Below are positions 1 through 5,526 of a stretch of 25,833 nt of DNA, piece by piece. Below the pieces are notes generated by a model. It made no database searches. It worked only from the letters and a program-made list of their open reading frames with translations, and had not been told where the DNA came from. The position numbers and the translations under genes are program-made. The DNA comes from an uncultured Eubacteriales bacterium (GTDB lineage: Bacteria > Bacillota > Clostridia > Oscillospirales > Oscillospiraceae), in NCBI GenBank assembly GCA_902465435.1, contig CABQNH010000029.1:1-25833 (forward strand), read 5' to 3'. Each line of letters begins with the position of its first letter. Positions within the stretch are counted from its first letter, which is position 1.

Positions 1-14
1 AATAAAAACAGACG

Positions 15-55
15 AACCCCGAACCCTTGATTTTTCAGGGGTTCGGGGTTTTCTT
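15..55. terminator. Rho-independent terminator of an upstream gene
   Basis: A perfect 12-bp stem (AACCCCGAACCC at 15-26 paired with 39-50) closes a short loop and runs into TTTTCTT. It would end a plus-strand transcript entering from left of the window. The gene it serves is not visible. Confidence 0.85.
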
Positions 56-114
56 GTTACTAATGTGTGCATAGTTCAGCGTTCAGCGGCCTAAAATGTT
101 CACAGGTTTGAACC

Positions 115-290
115 CTATGGGATCAGTTCCACGGTGGCCTTCAGTTCGTCCAAAGTCTTGTGATTATAGACCCGGTTTCCCGTGTCCGTGGACACATGAC
201 CCATGAGCAAATCAATACATTTCCGGTTGGCCCCGGCGCTATCCAATTTGGTTTCAAAGGTGTGGCGGCATTCGTGCGGGGTATGGTTCA
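115..290 (-). pseudogene. Tyrosine recombinase (phage integrase), C-terminal remnant
   Basis: About 58 residues match the C-terminal catalytic part of a tyrosine recombinase. The HECRHTF box supplies the HxxR pair, LLMGH the following His, and VYNHKT the nucleophilic Tyr, ahead of a short tail and a TAG stop at 115-117. The frame stays open upstream to 513, but the residues coded beyond about 290 do not resemble an integrase, and that DNA is coding on the other strand. The N-terminal DNA-binding domain and the first catalytic Arg are missing, so it cannot be an active recombinase alone. It is probably the integrase of the element whose other remnants follow. Confidence 0.8.
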
Positions 291-315
291 CCATTGGAGT
301 ATGGTTGGCTGGTGT

Positions 316-492
316 GATGCCAACCCCAAAAAGCGCAAGACAAAATCCGGAATCCGGCGCTTCATCAACAACTGGCTTGCCGGGGAGCAGGATAAGGGCG
401 GCAGATACCGGGGCGGCAACGCTCCCCACGCCGGTGGGAGCGGGAACATTTTCGCGGACATTATGGAGGGCAGCGGCTATGAACCGAAGTGA
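316..492 (+). pseudogene. Phage replication protein, C-terminal remnant
   Basis: An open frame ends at TGA 490-492. From about 316 it codes NPKKRKTKSGIRRFINNWL followed by AGEQDKGG, a tail that I recognise from DnaD-like replication proteins of Firmicutes prophages. The 5' part is missing: upstream of about 300 the DNA belongs to the opposite-strand integrase remnant. The stop overlaps the next gene's start (479) by 14 nt, the normal phage arrangement of replication protein followed by helicase loader. The family name is inferred from the tail alone. Confidence 0.6.
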
Positions 493-1072
493 AACTTCTG
501 CGATCCTGACCATTCTGAAAACTGCCTATCCACAGTTTTACCGCGGCATCGACGTCAAGGAGGCGGAGCGCACGGTCAGCCTCTGGCACGAAATGTTCAA
601 GGATGATCCCGTCGATGTGGTGGCTGTTGCAGTTAAGGCCATGATTGCCTCCCGGACAAACACCTTTCCCCCGAACATTGGTGAGATCAAAGAAGAAATC
701 GCCAAAATGCGCTCACCAAACGAAATGACCGCCATCAAAGCGTGGGGGCTGGTGGCAGCAGCCACCAGAAACAGCCTGTACAACGCGCAGGCCGAGTTTG
801 ACAGGCTGCCGCCCACGGTGCAGCGGTTGGTCGGATCGCCTCTGCAGCTCCGAGAGTGGGCAACAATGGACGCAGATACGGTATACGTCACCATCGCGGT
901 GTCGGCCATGTTTGCCTTTGCATTGTGCTTCGGCTATCATCTCGACCTTATGGCTGCGCTCGGCATTGTGCCGCGGGCCAGCATCCTCGGAACGATTCTG
1001 ACCGGACTTACCTTAATGGGAGGCAGTTCGGCAGTTGCAGAGCTGATTGCAAGGATCAAAGGGAATATCTAA
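479..1072 (+). CDS. Phage helicase-loader-like protein fused to a two-helix membrane segment
   Basis: The start is the ATG at 479, chosen because GGAGGG lies at 465-470; the frame is open further upstream without a better site. Residues 1 to about 136 look like the phage loader/inhibitor of replicative helicase (G39P type): a helical N-terminus with AYPQFYRGID, then an FPPNIGEI box, then a REWATMDADTV tail. Such proteins normally continue with a soluble C-terminus. Here the frame passes directly, near nt 885, into about 60 residues with two hydrophobic helices (YVTIAVSAMFAFALCF and ASILGTILTGLTLMGG) that resemble a small phage holin-like membrane protein. I read this as a deletion fusion of two phage genes. 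A strong terminator follows. Confidence 0.65.
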   Translation: MNRSETSAILTILKTAYPQFYRGIDVKEAERTVSLWHEMFKDDPVDVVAVAVKAMIASRTNTFPPNIGEIKEEIAKMRSPNEMTAIKAWGLVAAATRNSLYNAQAEFDRLPPTVQRLVGSPLQLREWATMDADTVYVTIAVSAMFAFALCFGYHLDLMAALGIVPRASILGTILTGLTLMGGSSAVAELIARIKGNI

Positions 1073-1083
1073 TATTTACTGAC

Positions 1084-1136
1084 AGAGGCCCCTCTTTCGG
1101 ACGGAGAAACCATCCGAAGGAGGGGCCTCTTTTTTG
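1084..1136 (+). terminator. Strong Rho-independent terminator after the phage fusion gene
   Basis: An 11-bp perfect outer stem (AGAGGCCCCTC at 1084-1094 with 1120-1130) continues into an inner stem (1095-1101 with 1113-1119, one G-T pair) and is followed by six T residues. Confidence 0.9.
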
Positions 1137-1252
1137 TTATATGGGCAAGAGCCGTTTTGCGGGCCTACAGCATGATTTTGCACTTGACCTGTTTCTATAT
1201 GCCCATATTGGTAAACGCCAGTTGCAATACCAGCCACGAAGCAGCACGGCCC

Positions 1253-1357
1253 TTAAAACGGCCAAGTATCACGCTCCGGCACAAATTCGACGATCACATT
1301 GCTTTCAATCAGCTTTGCGATGTTCTCAAGGTACTGATTGAGCTCTGCGGTTGTCAT
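1253..1357 (-). CDS. Small unknown ORF, 34 aa, with its own promoter
   Basis: ATG at 1357 to TAA at 1253 gives a 34-residue acidic peptide beginning MTTAELNQYLENIAKLIESN and ending RDTWPF. A purine-rich AAGGAAGTGAGGA stretch lies just upstream (a TTG three codons earlier is an alternative start). A near-consensus promoter (TTGATA, 17 nt, TATTAT) lies at 1412-1440. The N-terminus reads like small prophage proteins of Clostridia, but I cannot name a function, and the C-terminus may be cut short by a deletion. It is divergent from the HTH gene at 1532. Support comes from the promoter, ribosome site and codon sense together, not from length. Confidence 0.45.
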   Translation of the reverse strand: MTTAELNQYLENIAKLIESNVIVEFVPERDTWPF

Positions 1358-1411
1358 TTCGTCCAAGTCCTCACTTCCTTTCGAAGAGGTTTCCCTCTGC
1401 CTTACGAGTAT

Positions 1412-1440
1412 ATAATACACTATATTGATGTACTTATCAA
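1412..1440 (-). promoter_or_regulatory. Sigma-A-type promoter for the 34-aa ORF
   Basis: Read on the minus strand: TTGATA (1440-1435), a 17-nt spacer, then TATTAT (1417-1412). Confidence 0.6.
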
Positions 1441-1482
1441 TAGCTAGAGTAAACTTTTTTGATTATTTTTTCACAGCAACGG

Positions 1483-1511
1483 TTGACAAGTTTTCTGAAA
1501 TGATGTACTAT
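1483..1511 (+). promoter_or_regulatory. Sigma-A-type promoter for the HTH gene at 1532
   Basis: TTGACA at 1483-1488 and TACTAT at 1506-1511 with 17 nt between. A TATAAT three bases further on gives a less usual 20-nt spacing. Confidence 0.65.
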
Positions 1512-1531
1512 AATGGCTGAAAGGGGATGAT

Positions 1532-1768
1532 ATGGTGTCCGTATCTGATAAGGTCAAGGCTGTGCTTGCGTTAAGCGGAAAAAAGCAGGTCGAACTTGCT
1601 GAGTATATCGGAACAAGCAAGCAGGTGCTGAGTAACAAAATGGCAAGGGATAGTTGGTCTGGGCGTGACTTGGCTACCGTGGCCGAATTCTGCGGAGGAA
1701 AACTTGCTTTCGTGCTTCCCAGTGGCCAGCAAATAACGATTGAAAAAGAGGAACGCCCGGACGCTTGA
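1532..1768 (+). CDS. Small XRE-like helix-turn-helix protein
   Basis: A 78-residue protein. Residues about 5-50 form a Cro/CI-type helix-turn-helix: VKAVLALSGKKQVELAEYIG, then TSKQVLSNKMARDSWSGRDL, with the recognition helix near SKQVLSNK. A short beta-like tail (KLAFVLPSGQQITIEK) follows. The start is supported by AAGGGGA at 1520-1526. It is compact, soluble, and driven by its own promoter at 1483. It probably controls the neighbouring mobile-element genes, but no target operator can be assigned. It converges on the second HTH gene (1799-2050), with a hairpin overlapping its stop. Confidence 0.75.
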   Translation: MVSVSDKVKAVLALSGKKQVELAEYIGTSKQVLSNKMARDSWSGRDLATVAEFCGGKLAFVLPSGQQITIEKEERPDA

Positions 1769-1785
1769 GAGCATCCGGGCGTTTT
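1752..1785 (+). terminator. Terminator overlapping the stop of the HTH gene
   Basis: AACGCCCGGA at 1752-1761 pairs perfectly with 1774-1783 and runs into TTTT. The left arm is inside the coding sequence and the stop codon lies in the loop. Confidence 0.75.
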
Positions 1786-1798
1786 GGAGTATTCCTAC

Positions 1799-2050
1799 TT
1801 ATGTATGCTTGTGCGGAGCACCGGTTCGGGTTCGCGTGTGAGGCTCGTTGTCCGGGACGCGAATTATTAGGTCGGATAAATCGCAGCCCAAAGCCTCGCA
1901 TATCAGATCCAGATGCTCCAAATTGACCCTGTCGGCAAGCTCGTGGCACAGATCGTTGATTGTTGACGGTCTGATGCCGGTTGCGCGTGCAAGGTCTGCT
2001 TGCGTCCAGCGCCTTTCGCCTAGGCGTGTGGAAAGTAAAATCCTAATCAT
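1799..2050 (-). CDS. XRE-family helix-turn-helix regulator
   Basis: An 83-residue protein. RILLSTRLGERRWTQADLAR, then ATGIRPSTINDLCHELADRV, is a clear HTH_26/XRE-type DNA-binding domain with the recognition helix at PSTINDL, followed by ICEALGCDLSDLI, which is typical of this family. A charged, disordered-looking tail (PHTRTRTGAPHKHT) ends it. I chose the second ATG (2050) because AAGGAG at 2063-2058 is 7 nt from it but only 1 nt from the ATG at 2056. An 8-bp inverted repeat directly upstream suggests autoregulation. It probably belongs to the mobile-element remnant. Confidence 0.8.
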   Translation of the reverse strand: MIRILLSTRLGERRWTQADLARATGIRPSTINDLCHELADRVNLEHLDLICEALGCDLSDLIIRVPDNEPHTRTRTGAPHKHT

Positions 2051-2070
2051 AGCCATGCTCCTTTGTGATA

Positions 2071-2094
2071 AATTCTAACAGTAATTTTAGAATT
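2071..2094. promoter_or_regulatory. Palindromic operator upstream of the XRE gene
   Basis: AATTCTAA (2071-2078) and TTAGAATT (2087-2094) are perfect inverted arms separated by 8 nt. They sit immediately upstream of the ribosome site of the minus-strand XRE gene and include a TAGAAT that could be its -10. A related half site (TTGTTAGGAA) begins near 2106. The position fits a repressor operator; binding is inferred. Confidence 0.5.
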
Positions 2095-2234
2095 TCGCAT
2101 GGAATTGTTAGGAAATAACCGATTACGTTATGAAAATGGCGTTCTGTCATGGCGCTAGCCCGAAGAATGCAAAAACTCCATTACAGAAATACAACTGCAA
2201 AAAAGCAGTGCAGTGTTCAAATCTGCGTAATCTG

Positions 2235-2258
2235 GAAGGGTAGATCAAAAAAGATACC
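2235..2258 (+). repeat. 24-bp inverted repeat, left copy
   Basis: GAAGGGTAGATC, six A residues, then GATACC. An identical 24-mer occurs on the opposite strand at 10271-10294, next to the tRNA-Leu 3' end. The copy has near-dyad arms around the A6 core, like a recombination or attachment core. Confidence 0.6.
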
Positions 2259-2264
2259 GGACAT

Positions 2265-2807
2265 TTACAGGTATTCTACCGTACCTTTGCGCTCTCCGCG
2301 GTCCTTGACGTTGGAGCCGGGATATCCAAAGAAAGCCGCGGCGTAGAGAACGTATCCTTCCGGGATCAGCTCTGCGCCGAGGGCGGGGTCGTGTCGAAAC
2401 AGATCCTTCACCGTTGCGTGATCCCACCCACTCATGATTCCAAGAGAAGCTGCCGCAATGAACATGTTCTCCATTGCCAGACAACTGTCCTCGAAAGAAG
2501 TCCCACCCTCCTTGGCGGAGACGAGGATCATTACAGGAGCGTTTCGCATGGGGTCGCCCATCGCCGCCGCGATGTGCTGCGGAATACCTGGTGGCAGGGG
2601 AAGACTCCTGCGGGCTGCGCCGAAGCGCTCCAGCATCTGCTGGCTTCTAATCACGGTAATGTGCCAGGGCTGGCGGTTCATTCCCGTGGGGGCGTATAAC
2701 CCGGCGGTCACGATGGTTTCCAACGCCTCATCGCCGATGGGTCTGCTGTCAAACACCTTATAGCTTCTGCGCGTCAGAATGCTCTCAATGGTTTCGTTGT
2801 GGATCAT
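2265..2807 (-). CDS. Nitroreductase family protein
   Basis: A 180-residue FMN-dependent nitroreductase-fold protein, normal length for the family. Visible family features are TRRSYKVFDSRPI near residues 12-24 (flavin-phosphate binding), APTGMNRQPWHITVI near 38-52 (flavin contacts and substrate side), IAAASLGIMSGW in the second half, and the closing YAAAFFGYPG. It would use NAD(P)H to reduce nitro, quinone or similar substrates in the cytoplasm; the substrate cannot be read from sequence. Start: GAAGGAGGGG precedes the ATG. It has its own promoter (2838-2866) and is not tightly coupled to the upstream GIY-YIG gene, from which a duplicated hairpin separates it. Confidence 0.88.
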   Translation of the reverse strand: MIHNETIESILTRRSYKVFDSRPIGDEALETIVTAGLYAPTGMNRQPWHITVIRSQQMLERFGAARRSLPLPPGIPQHIAAAMGDPMRNAPVMILVSAKEGGTSFEDSCLAMENMFIAAASLGIMSGWDHATVKDLFRHDPALGAELIPEGYVLYAAAFFGYPGSNVKDRGERKGTVEYL

Positions 2808-2837
2808 AGTGCCCCTCCTTCACGATTTCTATCTTTC

Positions 2838-2866
2838 ATCATATCATAAGATCAACAGGATTTCAA
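2838..2866 (-). promoter_or_regulatory. Promoter of the nitroreductase gene
   Basis: On the minus strand: TTGAAA (2866-2861), 17 nt, TATGAT (2843-2838), about 30 nt ahead of the start codon. Confidence 0.65.
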
Positions 2867-2870
2867 GAAG

Positions 2871-2927
2871 ACAACCCAGTCTGTTTTCGGATCAACAACC
2901 CAGTCTGTTTTCGGATCAGACTGGGTT
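2871..2927. repeat. Perfect 24-bp tandem duplication feeding one hairpin
   Basis: The 24-bp unit beginning ACAACCCAGTCTG occurs twice back to back (2871-2894 and 2895-2918). The next segment, CAGACTGGGTT (2917-2927), is the exact complement of AACCCAGTCTG in either copy, so either left arm can form the 11-bp stem. The nearer arm gives a 9-nt loop. This is probably a terminator-like element between the GIY-YIG operon and the nitroreductase gene, with a duplicated left arm. Confidence 0.7.
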
Positions 2928-2938
2928 TGTAATTGTTA

Positions 2939-2970
2939 TGGTGGGAGAGGTTGGAGTTGAGCCAACGCAG
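2939..2970 (-). other. Possible 3' fragment of a tRNA gene
   Basis: Read on the minus strand: a perfect 5-bp T-arm (GTTGG, loop CTCAACT, CCAAC), a 7-nt acceptor strand CTCTCCC, a discriminator A and an encoded CCA (2941-2939). No GGGAGAG partner for a 5' acceptor strand is seen between 2990 and 3100, and no D-arm is recognisable. It looks like only the 3' half of a tRNA, the kind of fragment left where an element recombined into a tRNA. The amino acid cannot be assigned. Confidence 0.4.
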
Positions 2971-2999
2971 ACGACTAGAATTGTAAAGTAACCTGTGGT

Positions 3000-3257
3000 C
3001 TAATTCTTTCCGTTTGAGTTCTTGCTGATCAGAGATTGCTTTTCCTTTCTGGACATTCGCTTGATATGCCATTCCCGGCTGAGTGCTTCGTGCCGATTTT
3101 CATATTCTTCGTGATATACCAGTTCGGCAGGCAGGCGGGAACAGGTATATTTTGCACCGTTCCCGCTGTTGTGCGCTTTCAGACGTGCGTTCAAGTCTGT
3201 CGTCCAGCCACAGTACAGCGTACCATCCGCGCAGCGGAGCAGATAAACGTAGTTCAT
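3000..3257 (-). CDS. GIY-YIG nuclease domain protein (YhbQ/UPF0213-like)
   Basis: An 85-residue single-domain protein. YVYLLRCADGTLYCGWT carries the GIY-YIG signature (here YVY...YCG) in the first 20 residues, followed by the conserved Arg in DLNARLKAH and the Glu region in HEALSREWHIKRMSRKEK. The length equals the stand-alone bacterial family, whose cellular role is poorly defined; a nucleic-acid nicking or structure-specific role is inferred. The ATG at 3257 lies 8 nt after the stop of the KptA gene with no convincing ribosome site, suggesting translational coupling. It is the last gene of the cassette beginning at 4653 or upstream. Confidence 0.85.
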   Translation of the reverse strand: MNYVYLLRCADGTLYCGWTTDLNARLKAHNSGNGAKYTCSRLPAELVYHEEYENRHEALSREWHIKRMSRKEKQSLISKNSNGKN

Positions 3258-3265
3258 GTTTTTTA

Positions 3266-3802
3266 TCACCAAGTCTTTGTCAAGTATCGCACAGGAACCT
3301 CTTTGGTGAGCCAAACGCCGTTGACGGAACGGTAGAAGGTGTAGCCGTCAACTGCCATCTGACCGGAATGCACTTGGTAGATCCGTGGCTTTCCGTGCCG
3401 AGCTCCAACCTTTACGGCAGTTCCGTAATCGCCGGAAAGATGCACATACAGGCGCGTCTTCGGGATCAATCCCTGGGCGTCGATGGAGGCAACATACTTT
3501 TCGCCGGTTCCATGATACAGAAGCTCCGGCGGCATCACCGCCTCCAGCTCCACGTCCACGGGAACGGAATGCCCTTGGTTTGCACGGATTTTCGTTTTAT
3601 CCTCGTTGAAGGAGTACCGCTGCTTCTCATCTGTGCGGACGATCTCCTCCAGCCCTGCCATGTCCAGCGGGTGCGTCCGGCTAACACCCGCGATCAGCTC
3701 GTCCACATTGGCCCAGCCGTGCTCATCCAACGTAATCCCGATGACCTCCGGCTTGTGTCGAAGGATCAGGGAAATGTATTTGCTTGTGCTGTTGTTTGCC
3801 AT
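3266..3802 (-). CDS. kptA: RNA 2'-phosphotransferase, Tpt1/KptA family
   Basis: A 178-residue protein matching the full KptA/Tpt1 fold. SKYISLILRHKPEVIGI at the N-terminus holds the catalytic Arg-His of the RNA-binding lobe. It is followed by IRANQGHSVPVD, LYHGT, VHLSGDYGTAVKVGARHGKP and a closing VWLTKEVPVRYL. The family transfers a 2'-phosphate from RNA to NAD+, giving 2'-OH RNA, nicotinamide and ADP-ribose 1'',2''-cyclic phosphate. The bacterial substrate is not settled. Start: AAAGGA precedes the ATG at 3802; earlier in-frame codons lie inside the preceding gene. It sits 11 nt after a PARG-like gene whose family acts on ADP-ribose derivatives, a functionally sensible pairing. Confidence 0.93.
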   Translation of the reverse strand: MANNSTSKYISLILRHKPEVIGITLDEHGWANVDELIAGVSRTHPLDMAGLEEIVRTDEKQRYSFNEDKTKIRANQGHSVPVDVELEAVMPPELLYHGTGEKYVASIDAQGLIPKTRLYVHLSGDYGTAVKVGARHGKPRIYQVHSGQMAVDGYTFYRSVNGVWLTKEVPVRYLTKTW

Positions 3803-3813
3803 GTGATCGTCCT

Positions 3814-4653
3814 TTACTTGCACCACGCTTTGAAAGCGTCGAAATTCTGGCTTTCCCAATCCCGGCAGTAGATCGCAAACTCGATCACGTCAAAGCGGCG
3901 GCGGTATTCTTCCAAGGCGACAGCGTAAGCCTTTGCCACGACATTCGGATCGTTTTCAAAGGCGCCGCAGCCAAAGGCGCCGAGCACCAGGCAGTCGACG
4001 CCGTTGGCGGCCGACACGTGCAGGATATGCTTTGCTCGCTTCCCGTGCAGATCAAAGAGCTGCTGCCGGGTGATGGACGCGGCCTTGCTTGCGTCCGGGT
4101 TGTGGTAGTTTCCGGGGCGCTGGCGCAGGTTCGGCGCTGCGCAGGTAATGACGTCCACGGTGACGAATTGTTCCTCCGGAAGGCGCTGCGGGATGCTCTC
4201 GTCTGTTTTGCAAATCACCACTTCCGGCGAATAGATGCAGACGTCCGTATGGAGCGGGTCGTTTGCCTCCCGATTGGGAAGATAATACTCATCCCAGAGC
4301 TTGCGCTGGTTCAGCGTCGGGTATAGAGTCGAGCAGCGGCAGAGGCTTTCCTCCTGTGCGCTGGAACCGCTCCTGACGCCGCCGCCCGGATTGGTGGCCG
4401 AGGCAAAGTTCAGAACGGCGATCTTAGCGTCCGGGCGCTCCTTGCGCAGCCGCATAGCCGCCTCGAAGGTTTTGGATTTCGTCACGGCAACGCTGCCCGC
4501 CTTCGCCGCTTCCGGCAGCTCCGGGTAGTCGTTTTCCGCATAGAGCTTAACCGCTGCCTTGCCGCGCTGCACCGCGTCCGCAAGGCGGCGGTTTTCTGTA
4601 TAGTAGGCCTGCGTGTCGGCAAAGACCGCAATCAGTCGTTCCCGTCTGTCCAT
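3814..4653 (-). CDS. TIGR02452/microbial PARG-like ADP-ribose hydrolase
   Basis: A 279-residue protein of the TIGR02452 (DUF2263) macrodomain family, related to poly(ADP-ribose) glycohydrolase. The catalytic loop NFASATNPGGGV (82-93) and the following QEE (100-102, before SLCRCSTLY) are intact. The C-terminal half carries LGAFGCGAFENDP, the second ADP-ribose-binding loop of macrodomains. Length is usual. It would hydrolyse ADP-ribose linkages; whether the substrate is ADP-ribosylated protein or nucleic acid, or the cyclic phosphate made by KptA, cannot be decided. GGAG stands 7 nt before the start. It leads a close-packed trio with kptA and the GIY-YIG gene. Confidence 0.9.
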   Translation of the reverse strand: MDRRERLIAVFADTQAYYTENRRLADAVQRGKAAVKLYAENDYPELPEAAKAGSVAVTKSKTFEAAMRLRKERPDAKIAVLNFASATNPGGGVRSGSSAQEESLCRCSTLYPTLNQRKLWDEYYLPNREANDPLHTDVCIYSPEVVICKTDESIPQRLPEEQFVTVDVITCAAPNLRQRPGNYHNPDASKAASITRQQLFDLHGKRAKHILHVSAANGVDCLVLGAFGCGAFENDPNVVAKAYAVALEEYRRRFDVIEFAIYCRDWESQNFDAFKAWCK

Positions 4654-4679
4654 TGGGAGTCTCCATTCTGTTGTATCTT

Positions 4680-4904
4680 TTATCTCACGAACGGCGCACG
4701 ATACTCCGTGTTGATTTCGCTGATTTCCTTTTCTCCGTCGATATAAGGCTGATAGATGCTCTCAATGCGGCCGCCGCCCCGGTTGTCACAGCCGGAGCAG
4801 AATTCGCAGTCCACGCCGCAGGAGCCCCACAGCGCCTGATGCACGATGCGTTCCCGTTCCTCCCGCGTGGTGTCCTTGATCAGAATCGACTTTTTCGTTT
4901 CCAT
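4680..4904 (-). CDS. Small CX3CX2CX2C protein, unknown function
   Basis: A 74-residue protein with a charged helical N-terminus (METKKSILIKDTTREERERI), then four clustered cysteines (C29, C33, C36, C39 in GSCGVDCEFCSGCDNRGGG), then IESIYQPYIDGEKEISEINT. The spacing CX3CX2CX2C could bind an iron-sulfur cluster or zinc. I recognise no named family. The start at 4904 is preferred because GAGGAG stands 8 nt upstream; an earlier ATG at 4922 has no ribosome site. It lies 26 nt after a cysteine-containing flavodoxin-fold reductase, so an electron-transfer partnership is possible but unproven. Confidence 0.7.
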   Translation of the reverse strand: METKKSILIKDTTREERERIVHQALWGSCGVDCEFCSGCDNRGGGRIESIYQPYIDGEKEISEINTEYRAPFVR

Positions 4905-4930
4905 CGCGCATGCTCCTCGCATCTCAATCT

Positions 4931-5434
4931 TTATTGAATCCGGCTGCCGATCTGCCTTGCTGCCTCCACGTCATTCATCACCGTACCGAGGTCCTTCCAC
5001 TTCAGCCAGCTTTCAAAGTTTTTGTACCAATCCAGCATATGGTCGATGGTCGATCCCCCGGAAGTCATCAGCAGGGCAGTTTCCTTTGAAGCTCCGGTGC
5101 TTTGGTTCATCAGAGGTGCGTATAAACGATCTACCGCCGTCTTCAGCGTTCCCGTGATGTCCCAAAAGTATACCGGAGACGCAAATACGATCACGTCCGC
5201 TTCTCTGACAGCGGCATAGATTTTGCCCATATCGTCCTTTTGGACACAGGGCTCCACACTGCCTTTTTCCTTCCTTCGACAGCCTCCGCAGTCCAAGCAT
5301 CCATGGATATTCATGGTCTGGAGGTAGAACTCAGTAATTTCGTGCCCTTCGGCTCCGGCCTTGAACGCGTTGATCATGGCTGCCGTACAGCCGTTTTTCT
5401 TTCCGGCACCGTTTAGAATCAGAATCTTTTTCAT
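4931..5434 (-). CDS. Flavodoxin-fold NAD(P)H-dependent FMN reductase with cysteine cluster
   Basis: A 167-residue protein. MKKILILNGAGKKNGCTAAM is the FMN-phosphate loop of the NADPH-dependent FMN reductase/iron-sulfur-flavoprotein family. ADVIVFASPVYFWDITGTLK is the isoalloxazine-binding segment, and LLMTSGGS follows. Between them C46, C49, C52 and C63 (HGCLDCGGCRRK...EPC) form a CX2CX2CX10C cluster like the one that holds 4Fe-4S in Isf-type proteins; the last spacing is wider than I expect, so cluster binding is inferred. AAAGGAG lies 8 nt before the ATG and a good promoter stands at 5494-5522. It probably starts the transcript that includes the next four genes. Confidence 0.85.
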   Translation of the reverse strand: MKKILILNGAGKKNGCTAAMINAFKAGAEGHEITEFYLQTMNIHGCLDCGGCRRKEKGSVEPCVQKDDMGKIYAAVREADVIVFASPVYFWDITGTLKTAVDRLYAPLMNQSTGASKETALLMTSGGSTIDHMLDWYKNFESWLKWKDLGTVMNDVEAARQIGSRIQ

Positions 5435-5493
5435 ATGCTTTACTCCTTTGCGGCGGGTGGTTGTTGCTGTATAACGGGTGTTTTCTTGAGTGG

Positions 5494-5522
5494 ATTATAT
5501 CAAAACAACTGACCTTTCGCAA
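5494..5522 (-). promoter_or_regulatory. Promoter ahead of the FMN reductase operon
   Basis: On the minus strand: TTGCGA (5522-5517), a 17-nt spacer, then a perfect TATAAT (5499-5494). It faces the gene starting at 5434 and separates this operon from the unknown genes upstream. Confidence 0.75.
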
Positions 5523-5526
5523 GGTT

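Noticed and set aside
2205..2235. GCAGTGTTCAAATCTGC as a tRNA T-arm
   Set aside because: A five-pair stem around a seven-nt loop cannot be formed and no acceptor stem is present.
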